Origin: Acidobacteriota bacterium
GTDB taxonomy: Bacteria; Acidobacteriota; Vicinamibacteria; Vicinamibacterales; UBA2999
Direction: 5' to 3'
Assembly (NCBI GenBank): GCA_027622905.1
Contig: JAQBVV010000022.1
Location: 1-32,666, forward strand
DNA length: 32,666 nucleotides
Numbering within the stretch: position 1 is the first letter of the stretch; every line of letters starts with the position of its first letter. The translations under genes were made by a program, and so were the position numbers. The notes under the pieces are model-generated. The model saw only the letters and a program-made list of their open reading frames with translations, searched no databases and had not been told where the DNA came from. Positions 1-6,677 of the stretch are shown piece by piece.

Positions 1-149
1 CGCACCGGCATCCCGAGCTATCTTATAGACCGCATAGGGGATACTGTCTAACGACGCGGGGAACTTCAGTCTAGGGCTTCTCGCAGGGTCAGGCCTTTTC
101 GAAAAGCGCTTTCCCGCGTTTTTCGGTTTCCACCGAATCGAAAAACGCT
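1..149. other. Window edge and 3' flank of the acyl-activating fusion gene
   Basis: No gene is supported here. Positions 95-106 are a 12-bp perfect palindrome (CTTTTCGAAAAG) and 103-112 another (AAAGCGCTTT). Positions 116-125 and 139-148 form a 10-bp perfect inverted repeat (GCGTTTTTCG / CGAAAAACGC) that ends 1 nt from the stop codon of the neighbouring leftward gene. The repeat probably forms the 3' end of that transcript, but it lacks a clean T-tract directly after the stem. Confidence 0.5.
116..148 (-). terminator. Inverted repeat at the 3' end of the acyl-activating fusion gene
   Basis: Two perfect 10-bp arms (116-125 and 139-148) enclose 13 nt and lie immediately after the TAG stop (150-152, minus strand). 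The arms are A/T rich at their centres, so the minus-strand transcript would carry a U-run inside the stem. No T-tract follows the stem, so intrinsic termination is plausible but not textbook. Confidence 0.4.
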
Positions 150-2678
150 CTAGAGTTGCCGCACGGCTTCCTCCACCTGCCGCGCCAGATCCGCGTAGTG
201 CTCTCCTCGTAGTTGCAGCGGAGCGCCGAACGCGACGCGGACACGCCCTGGTCTCGCCATCCGCCACGTCGTGTGGAGCACGCGGTCGAGGCCGTCGAGC
301 CGGACAGGCACGACCGGCACGTCCAGTCGCGATGCGATCATGCCCACGCCTCCTCGAAACGGCTTGATGTCACCGGTGGCCGCTCTGACACCTTCTGGAA
401 AAATCAGGATCGACCAGCCGTCGCTCGCCATGTCGCCCATGTAATGGAGCGTATGGCGGGCGCCAGCCTCGCGCTGGGGTATCGGAAATGCGTTGAAGTA
501 GAAGCACGCGAGATAGTAGTTCAGCGAGTTGGTCAGCCATTGCCGCCGCGTGTGGTCCTGCGGATGAAAGTGGGCCGTGAAGAACTCTTTCAACATGGCA
601 GGCGCCAGTCTGGCGCGCCAGCGCCCGGGCAGCGCGGACAGGATCACCGGCACATCCATGTGGCTTTGATGGTTGGACGCGAAGATGACCGGACCGGTCA
701 TCCTGGCGAGATGCTCGAGTCCCTCGACACGCGTGTGCGCGAACAGCCTGGTCAGCGGGAGAATCCATGTGGCCAGCGACAGACGGCGGACGACGCGCAC
801 CGGCCAGGCTCGCGTCCATGTCGGAAAATCGACGACCGGTTCCACCTGCTCCGATGGCGAGTCCTGTTCGACCAGTTCCTTCAATTGCCGCAGGTCGTGT
901 ACGTCGGCGAAACGTGCCTCGTCTATGCGCGTCTGGAACTTGTCCTCGAGCGCAACCATCAATTCAACGCGCTCGAGTGAACTCAAACCAAGGTCGTCGA
1001 GTGTGGTCGTCGCGCTCACGTCCCGGTCTCCGGCGAATCGAGCGATCAGTGCGTCGAGCGGGTCGCCGCCCTGGGTGTCGACAGGCTGCTCGCCGGCCGT
1101 GACCCACTCGCGGATCGCGGTACGCTTGAGCTTTCTCGTGCCGTCCGTCCGTGGCAGTGCGTCGGTCGGCCACACAGACGCACCGCGGACGCGCTGATGA
1201 TTCTGTACGCGCGCGTTGACCTGTCTGATGATCGCGTCCGGATCGGTGCCGGCGTCCAGAACGAGTACCGCGTGCACGCGCTCCTCACCGGCGCCGGAGA
1301 CACCCACGACCGCGGACTCGCGCACGCCCGGTAGATCGTTCAATACCCGTTCGACATCCTCGGGGTAGACGTTCAGGCCGTCGGCCGTGACGATCATTTC
1401 TTTCTTGCGGCCTTTGATGAACAGGCGGCCTTCCGAGTCGCGCTCTCCGATGTCGCCGGTGTGTAGCCATCCGCCGGCGTCGAAGAGATCGTTGCCGGTG
1501 CCCGGTTGCGCATCAGGGGAGGGCGGGCGCGCCGGGTCGACGTAGTAGCCCGATGTGACGTTCTCCCCGCGCACGAGGATTTCGCCATCCTCGGCAATGC
1601 GGACCTCGACTCCGGCGAGCGGCTTCCCGACAGATCCTTCCTTGTTCTTTCTGAAGGGGTGATTCAGCGTCACGATGGGGGCGGTCTCGGTCAGTCCGTA
1701 TCCCTGAATGACGGCGAAGCCCATGCGTCGCCAGAACTCCTCGAGATCCGTGGGCAGTGCGGCCGCACCGACGATGAATGCCCAGAACTTGACACCGAAT
1801 GCGGTATGCACACGCCGGTACTTCCACCAGCGGCCGGGAATGGAGATACCACTGGCTGGCGGTTCCATCGACTCGGGGAAGGTATGCGCCACGTGGTCGC
1901 GGAGGACGTCGAGGATCTTCGGCACGCACACCAGCACCGACACCCGCCGCGCGCGAATCAGCCGCAGCAGGTCGTGTGGGTTGAAGCTGTTGGTGAAAAT
2001 GACCGTGCCGCGCACCATCGGAGGAATGGTCGTGGCCATTGACTGGCCGAACATGTGGCTCAGTGGCAGCAGGTTCAGAAAGCGGAGCGGATGAAAGGGT
2101 CGGATGTATCGGCGGTATTTCGCGATCTCGTGCTCCACGGGCACAACGTTGGCGAGCACGTTGCGGTGGCGGATCACCACGCCTTTCGGTTCCGACGTTG
2201 CGCCCGACGTGAAGATGATCTGGACGATGTCGTCGCGGGATGCCGTGATAGCCGGCATCGCGCCGTCGGCGTCCCAATCCAGGTCTGAGAAATACCACCG
2301 CTCGGCGCCGTCCGCATCCACGCCGTCGTGGCGAGGCTGTGCGCCGTCGCCGCACAGCACCAGGCGCGCCTGCACCAGCGTGCGGACCGTGGCCACAAAC
2401 GCGGCCGAAGATCGAAAGTCTATCGGCACGATCACGATGCCCGCGATGAGGCAACCCCAATAGCACGCGAGCCATTCGGGCCTGTTGTCTCCCCAGAAAA
2501 TAACCGCGTCGCCCTTCCGGAGACCGTGCTCGCTCAGTTTCCGGGCGAATCCGCGCGCTGCCCGTCCCACGTCGGCGTAGGTATACCCACGACGTCGGTA
2601 CCCATCGTCGTAGACGAGAAACGTCGCTCGAATCGTCGTGAGATCCCTGAAGAAGTCGATCAGCGTCTCGCGCGGCAC
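150..2678 (-). CDS. Acyl-activating enzyme / acyl carrier / PlsC acyltransferase fusion (Aas-like)
   Basis: A protein of about 842 aa with three parts. Residues 1-500 are an AMP-forming acyl-CoA/acyl-ACP ligase with the P-loop FTSGATSEPKGV, GYGLTETAP, the HTGDIG hinge region and a C-terminal KLKR lysine region. About 530-615 is an acyl-carrier domain with GLSSLERVEL, whose serine would carry phosphopantetheine. About 640-842 is a PlsC-type acyltransferase with NHQSHMD (HX4D) and FPEGVR. Inferred role: activate a fatty acid, hold it on the carrier and pass it to a lysophospholipid or glycerophosphate acceptor at the membrane. E. coli Aas has related parts in the opposite order (acyltransferase first) and no carrier domain. 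The frame runs back to a GTG at 2717. I prefer the GTG at 2678, giving an N-terminus MPRETLIDFF, because GATAAT lies 6 nt upstream of it. It has no close operon partner. Confidence 0.9.
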   Translation of the reverse strand: MPRETLIDFFRDLTTIRATFLVYDDGYRRRGYTYADVGRAARGFARKLSEHGLRKGDAVIFWGDNRPEWLACYWGCLIAGIVIVPIDFRSSAAFVATVRTLVQARLVLCGDGAQPRHDGVDADGAERWYFSDLDWDADGAMPAITASRDDIVQIIFTSGATSEPKGVVIRHRNVLANVVPVEHEIAKYRRYIRPFHPLRFLNLLPLSHMFGQSMATTIPPMVRGTVIFTNSFNPHDLLRLIRARRVSVLVCVPKILDVLRDHVAHTFPESMEPPASGISIPGRWWKYRRVHTAFGVKFWAFIVGAAALPTDLEEFWRRMGFAVIQGYGLTETAPIVTLNHPFRKNKEGSVGKPLAGVEVRIAEDGEILVRGENVTSGYYVDPARPPSPDAQPGTGNDLFDAGGWLHTGDIGERDSEGRLFIKGRKKEMIVTADGLNVYPEDVERVLNDLPGVRESAVVGVSGAGEERVHAVLVLDAGTDPDAIIRQVNARVQNHQRVRGASVWPTDALPRTDGTRKLKRTAIREWVTAGEQPVDTQGGDPLDALIARFAGDRDVSATTTLDDLGLSSLERVELMVALEDKFQTRIDEARFADVHDLRQLKELVEQDSPSEQVEPVVDFPTWTRAWPVRVVRRLSLATWILPLTRLFAHTRVEGLEHLARMTGPVIFASNHQSHMDVPVILSALPGRWRARLAPAMLKEFFTAHFHPQDHTRRQWLTNSLNYYLACFYFNAFPIPQREAGARHTLHYMGDMASDGWSILIFPEGVRAATGDIKPFRGGVGMIASRLDVPVVPVRLDGLDRVLHTTWRMARPGRVRVAFGAPLQLRGEHYADLARQVEEAVRQL

Positions 2679-2684
2679 GTTCGG

Positions 2685-2690
2685 ATTATC
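2685..2690 (-). promoter_or_regulatory. Candidate -10 element, near-leaderless
   Basis: GATAAT on the minus strand, inside TGATAAT, ends 6 nt before the GTG at 2678. This would place transcription start at or next to the start codon. No Shine-Dalgarno sequence precedes this GTG. I see no convincing -35 box. Confidence 0.35.
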
Positions 2691-2796
2691 ACGCGCTTTT
2701 CGAATTGGGCATTTCACCGACCCGCTATTCGTGGCGACAGAATAAAAAATTTGTTGAGTGCTGGCACTGAGTGCGCGTTAGGGCGGTCAGACCGAC

Positions 2797-2811
2797 TACA
2801 ATCTGGTCGCG
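2797..2811 (+). promoter_or_regulatory. Candidate leaderless promoter of the SDR gene
   Basis: TACAAT at 2797-2802 is followed by exactly 9 nt and then the ATG at 2812. No Shine-Dalgarno sequence fits in that space. A perfect 5+1+5 inverted repeat (CGGTC A GACCG, 2784-2794) lies directly upstream in the -10/-35 spacer and could be an operator. The same 8-mer ACTACAAT, with the same 9-nt spacing, precedes the acyl-CoA ligase at 10348. Confidence 0.5.
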
Positions 2812-3729
2812 ATGAGAATCTTCCTGACGGGCGCGACCGGCTACGTCGGTTCCACCGTCCTTGATGCGTTGCTCCGTGGTTCTCATGATGTGACGGCCCT
2901 TGTTCGCGATCCCGAAAAGGCTGAGCGACTGTCGTTGCGCGGCGTACATCCGATCCTTGGCGACCTGTCAGCGCCGGCCTCGTACGCAGAGGCGGCCGAA
3001 GCGTGTGACGCCATCGTTCACACTGCGTACGAATCATCGAAGCGCGGACCCCAGATCGATCGTCAGGCAGTGGACGTGTTGCTCGGAGCGGCGATTCGGC
3101 ATGCGTCTCGTGGGCAGGATGTCAGCTTCGTTTACACCTCTGACGCGTGGGTCCTTGGGAACACGACCGGGAAGGCCGCCGAAGACGCTCCAGTTCGTCC
3201 AACGGGGCTCGTGGACTGGCGGCCGGAGCATGAGGAGATCGTCCTGAATGCTGGCCGGGGCCGGATGCTTCGAACGGCTGTCATACGGCCGGGTATTGTC
3301 TACGGAGGGGGTCGCGGGATCATCGCTGACATGCTGAAGAACGCCGCTGATGGCTTGGTCAGGGTCATCGGAGAGGGCCTGAATCATTGGGCCTGCGTGT
3401 ACGACCGGGATCTCGCCGACCTCTACGTCCGGGTGACCACAAGCCCCGACGGATCTGGCGTCTACCACGCTAACGATGAGGCTGACGAGCGGGTCATGGA
3501 CATCGTCGAAGCGATCTCGCGGCAGGCAAAGGTCGAGCCCGACGTGCGGCACGTGCCGATAGAAGAGGCAAGAGCCAAGATGGGGCCCTATGCCGACGCG
3601 CTCGCCTTGAACCAGATCGTGCGCGGGCCTCGGGCACGGGCGCTCGGATGGGCGCCGACGCTTCACTCGGTTGTCGGGAGCGTGTCCCGCCTGCTCGAGG
3701 AGTTCCGTTCCAAACGTGCAGCTGCGTAA
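2812..3729 (+). CDS. Atypical extended SDR, NAD(P)-dependent epimerase/dehydratase family
   Basis: A 305-aa Rossmann-fold protein. The N-terminal glycine motif TGATGYVG (residues 6-13) binds the dinucleotide, and RPGIVYG is the extended-SDR signature after the sheet core. The substrate is unknown. At the position of the catalytic YxxxK, after the YTSDAW strand, the sequence reads WRPEH, so both Tyr and Lys are absent. It may therefore bind NAD(P) and a ligand without classical SDR chemistry, or use other residues. It is divergent from the acyl-activating fusion gene with a 133-bp gap and is followed by a terminator-like hairpin, so it is probably monocistronic. Confidence 0.88.
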   Translation: MRIFLTGATGYVGSTVLDALLRGSHDVTALVRDPEKAERLSLRGVHPILGDLSAPASYAEAAEACDAIVHTAYESSKRGPQIDRQAVDVLLGAAIRHASRGQDVSFVYTSDAWVLGNTTGKAAEDAPVRPTGLVDWRPEHEEIVLNAGRGRMLRTAVIRPGIVYGGGRGIIADMLKNAADGLVRVIGEGLNHWACVYDRDLADLYVRVTTSPDGSGVYHANDEADERVMDIVEAISRQAKVEPDVRHVPIEEARAKMGPYADALALNQIVRGPRARALGWAPTLHSVVGSVSRLLEEFRSKRAAA

Positions 3730-3748
3730 GTCGCCTCCCCGTGCCCGT

Positions 3749-3774
3749 CAAGCGAGTAACCGCCCGCTTGTTTT
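3749..3774 (+). terminator. Intrinsic terminator after the SDR gene
   Basis: CAAGCGAG (3749-3756) pairs with CCCGCTTG (3763-3770) with one mismatch. The loop is short and TTTT (3771-3774) follows directly. It lies about 20 bp past the SDR stop codon. Confidence 0.6.
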
Positions 3775-3878
3775 CCTGGTCGATGACGTCCGCGCCGCCT
3801 CGTGACGCTCCTCCATGTCCCTCGGGTCGCCGGTGGCACGACCAATTCGGTCGCAGTACGTTTTGCCGTCCTGCACGC

Positions 3879-3900
3879 TAGAATTAGCGCTACTGATAAT
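3879..3900 (+). promoter_or_regulatory. Candidate -10 elements upstream of the cytochrome gene
   Basis: TAGAAT (3879-3884, inside the small inverted repeat CGCTA-GAAT-TAGCG) and GATAAT (3895-3900) both resemble -10 boxes. They lie about 60-80 bp before the ATG at 3962. A clear -35 is missing. The gene itself has a good purine-rich ribosome site (GGAGG near 3947-3952). Confidence 0.3.
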
Positions 3901-3961
3901 GGTGACCAGGGAATCCTGGATTCACTGGACTGATTGAGTATCGGAGCGGAGGGAGACAGGT

Positions 3962-5116
3962 ATGAACGTCGGATGGAGGCGGGCAATATGGGGTGCGACG
4001 GCAGCGCTGTGCGTCTGCGCGCTGAGCGTGGTGTCGGTTCGGAGCCAGGCTGCGCCGCCGGGGGCGGAGATGGCCGAGACCGTGTTCCAGAACGTCCAGG
4101 TCCTGAAGGGTATTCCCGTGGACGAGTTCATGGACACCATGGGCATGTTTGCTGCCGCCACGACGAAAGACTGCACCGGGTGTCATTCGCCGCAGGTGCT
4201 CACCGACAGCCGGGATGCGTTCGCGGTGGTCACGCCGATGATTCAGCGCGCCCGGCAGATGGTGGTGATGATGAACACCATCAACCGCACCTATTTCGGA
4301 GGGGAGACGAGGGTGACGTGTTACACGTGCCACGCCGCGAAGGACATTCCCGAGTGGGTACCCAATCTCGAAATCCAGTACGGCACTCCTCCGCTTCCGA
4401 ATCCAGACACATTGAGGTTCGTGTCGTTTCCGGACGACGCGGATCAAGTTAACGAACTGTTCGCCAGCTACATCCAGGCACTCGGCGGCGCCCAGGCGGT
4501 GGCGGGCATGACGAGTCTGGTTGCGAGAGGTACATACTCCGGCTGGGACACCTCTCGTTCCCCAGTGCCGGTCGAAATCTTCGCCAGGGCTCCAGGGCAG
4601 ATGACCACGCTGGTCGAGCGTACCGAGGGAACGAACTCCTATGTCTTCGACGGTACCAACTTCTGGTTCGCCGGTGTCGATGCCGCCGTTCCGAACTACA
4701 CGCTGACCTACACGGGCGGGAACCTGTCCGGAGCCCGCGTCGATTCGCAGGTGCTGGTCGCGCCGTCGTTGATTCAGGCGTCCTACGATAGCTGGCAGGT
4801 CAGCGAGGATTTCGTGAACGACGAGCTCGTCACCATTCTGCAGGGGACCAAGGAGGGCGAGACGCCCGTGAACCTGTTCTTCAACGAGGCAGGGCTGCTG
4901 GTTCGGTTGATTCGCTGGGCTGATACGTCTGTCGGCCCGGTACCGACGCAGTTCGATTTTTCTGACTACAGAGCGGTGTCCGGGGTCCAGCGGCCGTACC
5001 GCTGGGTCAAGTCGTGGACGAACAATCAGGCCACGTTCGTGATTGAAGAGTACCAGATGAATGCTGCGGTGCCTGATGCGAGGTTCGCGAGGCCGGAGCC
5101 GGTTGCTCTCAGGTAA
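3962..5116 (+). CDS. Exported c-type cytochrome, photosynthetic-reaction-centre cytochrome subunit type, with C-terminal LolA-like region
   Basis: A 384-aa protein. Residues 1-30 are a signal peptide. About 36-130 match the reaction-centre cytochrome c subunit family, with FQNVQVLKGIPVDEF and two haem c sites, CTGCH (71-75) and CYTCH (120-124). The phototrophic subunit usually has four haems, so this is a two-haem form. Such domains are common in non-phototrophic acidobacteria, so the name does not imply photosynthesis. Residues 150-384 form a second region with alternating beta-strand pattern (VEIFARAPGQM, YVFDGTNFWF, FDFSDYRAVSGV), resembling LolA/lipoprotein-sorting folds. Role inferred: periplasmic electron transfer tied to an envelope or substrate-binding module. 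It is the first gene of a rightward exported cluster. Confidence 0.85.
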   Translation: MNVGWRRAIWGATAALCVCALSVVSVRSQAAPPGAEMAETVFQNVQVLKGIPVDEFMDTMGMFAAATTKDCTGCHSPQVLTDSRDAFAVVTPMIQRARQMVVMMNTINRTYFGGETRVTCYTCHAAKDIPEWVPNLEIQYGTPPLPNPDTLRFVSFPDDADQVNELFASYIQALGGAQAVAGMTSLVARGTYSGWDTSRSPVPVEIFARAPGQMTTLVERTEGTNSYVFDGTNFWFAGVDAAVPNYTLTYTGGNLSGARVDSQVLVAPSLIQASYDSWQVSEDFVNDELVTILQGTKEGETPVNLFFNEAGLLVRLIRWADTSVGPVPTQFDFSDYRAVSGVQRPYRWVKSWTNNQATFVIEEYQMNAAVPDARFARPEPVALR

Positions 5117-5155
5117 TTCTCAGACGAGGACCGCTGGTTTTAGGGCTGGCCTTGG

Positions 5156-5161
5156 TAGAAT
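5156..5161 (+). promoter_or_regulatory. Candidate -10 element upstream of the DUF6152 gene
   Basis: TAGAAT, about 100 bp before the ATG at 5263. TTGACT (5203-5208) is a good -35 hexamer further down but has no matching -10 at 16-18 bp. Weak evidence for separate transcription of the DUF6152 gene. Confidence 0.2.
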
Positions 5162-5262
5162 CGGGTGGTAGCGACGGTTGGTGACGGAGCTATCGGATGC
5201 GCTTGACTCAGGTGGTGACATTTAGGTAACGTCGCCGCGTATTTGTTGGAGGGTTCGAAATC

Positions 5263-5673
5263 ATGAAGTTCAAAATCGGCGGAGCAGTCGTGTTGTGCGC
5301 GGTGTTCCTGTGGGCAGGTTCGGTGTCTGCGCACCACGCGTTGCAGGCCCAGTTTGATACCGAGAACACCTTGACGTTGGAAGGCACGCTCTCGCGTATC
5401 GAGTGGATCAATCCTCACGCGTATTTCTGGTTTGACGTGACGGACGGATCCGGCGAGACGAAGCAGTGGGGCGCCGAAACGGTTGGTCCCAACGCACTCC
5501 GCTCGGCAGGGTTCCTGCGAGGTCCAGCGTCGTTCAGAATTGGTGAGACGTATACGTTCGAGGGCTTCGCCGCCAGGGACGGCGGGGAGCGAATCTTCAC
5601 CACCGCGATCTCATTCGCCGACGGTCGGAGGATCGACATCTGGATCGGTGAAGAGGGCAACGCCAAGAAGTAA
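5263..5673 (+). CDS. Exported DUF6152 family protein
   Basis: A 136-aa protein. The signal peptide runs to SVSA (about residue 23), so the mature chain begins with a His-His pair (HHALQAQFD). This is followed by the typical GTLSRIEWINPHAYFWFDV block and a Gly/Asp-rich beta pattern. This matches DUF6152 proteins, which are small, periplasmic, start with A-HH and have no established function. The exposed N-terminal histidines suggest metal binding, which is inference. GGAGGG lies about 9 nt before the ATG. The gene is followed by a strong hairpin (5701-5751), so the next gene is either attenuated or has its own promoter. Confidence 0.85.
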   Translation: MKFKIGGAVVLCAVFLWAGSVSAHHALQAQFDTENTLTLEGTLSRIEWINPHAYFWFDVTDGSGETKQWGAETVGPNALRSAGFLRGPASFRIGETYTFEGFAARDGGERIFTTAISFADGRRIDIWIGEEGNAKK

Positions 5674-5700
5674 GGCGAAAGCAGTCACGTCGGTATAACG

Positions 5701-5751
5701 CCATCCCATCTCTAGCCCTTGCTGCGAGGGCTAGGGGTACGGGATGGTTTT
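5701..5751 (+). terminator. Two-step hairpin with T-tract between cluster genes
   Basis: Outer arms CCATCCC (5701-5707) and GGGATGG (5741-5747) enclose inner arms CTAGCCCT (5712-5719) and AGGGCTAG (5727-5734). The inner loop is 7 nt and TTTT follows at 5748-5751. All arms pair perfectly. It lies 27 bp after the DUF6152 stop and about 40 bp before the next start, so it can act as a terminator or attenuator that lowers downstream expression. Confidence 0.75.
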
Positions 5752-5789
5752 GCGCGTCGAGCGAGAGTGTCGCGAGGAGTAGTCGAGCC

Positions 5790-6638
5790 ATGAAGCTGAG
5801 GTTCATCGTTGGAAGTGTGTGTGCAGTCACGGCGGCACTCGGGCTTCTGTCTGCGCCCCTTGTCGCCCAGGGTGGAGGCCAGCCGGCCGCTGCTCAGGTT
5901 GAAACGCCACGGGATGCCAACGGGCACCCGGTGCTTACGGGTGTCTGGGCCGGTGGCGGAGGGCTTGGAGCGACGAGAGACGCCTCTGGAAACGCGAACA
6001 TTACGCTGCGCGGCCGGAAAGGCAGCCCGGTGAACTTCGAGCGCGACTCCGGTATCGGGCAGAGGGTGACACCACGGGACGAGCGGCCGTGGTACAGACC
6101 TGAATACTGGGACCGTGTCCAGTTCAACGATGTGCACGGGCACAACAGGCTGGCGCCCGATCCGACGTTCCAGTGCATGCCAGATGGCGTGCCGCGCATC
6201 GGCTTTCCTCGCGAGATCGCGCAGACGAACGAGAACACGCTCGTGTTCCTCTATAACCTGCATCAGCGGCGCATCTACATCGACGGGCGACCCCATCCTC
6301 CGGTCGAAGAGTGGATCGGCACCTGGTTCGGCCACTCGGTCGGGCACTGGGAGGGCGACACGCTGGTTATTTCAACGGTCGATTTCAACGGGCAGGAGTG
6401 GATTGGCTGGCCCGGCTGGTACACCAGTCCGGACAAAGAGGTCATCGAGCGGATCACGCGGGTTGGCAATACGGTGACGTGGGAAGCGACCGTGAACGAC
6501 CCCTCGATGTTCCTGAAGCCCTGGAAGACAGGCCCAATCGTCAGGCAGTTCAACACGGATCCGACGTTTGAGCTCGAGGAGCCCCTGCCGTGTCTGGAGC
6601 GCGACCTGGACAACATGGCCACAAGGGAACGCGGCTAG
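5790..6638 (+). CDS. Exported protein of unknown function, DUF6152-associated type
   Basis: A 282-aa protein. The signal peptide ends near LVAQ (about residue 27). I do not recognise a named domain. Visible features are a DANGHPVLTGVW block after the signal, QCMPDGVPRIGFPREI in the middle, IYIDGRPHPP, then GHWEGDTLVISTVDFNGQEW and ERITR. From memory, proteins with the IDGR/HP, GxWEGDTLVI and ER pattern often accompany DUF6152 genes in acidobacteria and proteobacteria; no enzymatic activity is established. Only two cysteines are visible, in QCMPD and PCLERD. GAGGAG lies about 10 nt upstream of the ATG. Confidence 0.75.
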   Translation: MKLRFIVGSVCAVTAALGLLSAPLVAQGGGQPAAAQVETPRDANGHPVLTGVWAGGGGLGATRDASGNANITLRGRKGSPVNFERDSGIGQRVTPRDERPWYRPEYWDRVQFNDVHGHNRLAPDPTFQCMPDGVPRIGFPREIAQTNENTLVFLYNLHQRRIYIDGRPHPPVEEWIGTWFGHSVGHWEGDTLVISTVDFNGQEWIGWPGWYTSPDKEVIERITRVGNTVTWEATVNDPSMFLKPWKTGPIVRQFNTDPTFELEEPLPCLERDLDNMATRERG

Positions 6639-6677
6639 GTCTGCGTACTTCGAGTTCGAGAGTGTGAGGAGATGAGA

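Noticed and set aside
2762-2777. TGGCAC-N5-GCGC resembling a sigma-54 promoter upstream of the SDR
   Set aside because: GG and GC have the right spacing, but the TTGC element is missing and a better -10 (TACAAT) sits next to the start codon.
3962-4400. Evidence of photosynthesis from the reaction-centre-type cytochrome
   Set aside because: Only two haem motifs and no pigment or reaction-centre genes; this domain occurs in non-phototrophic acidobacteria.
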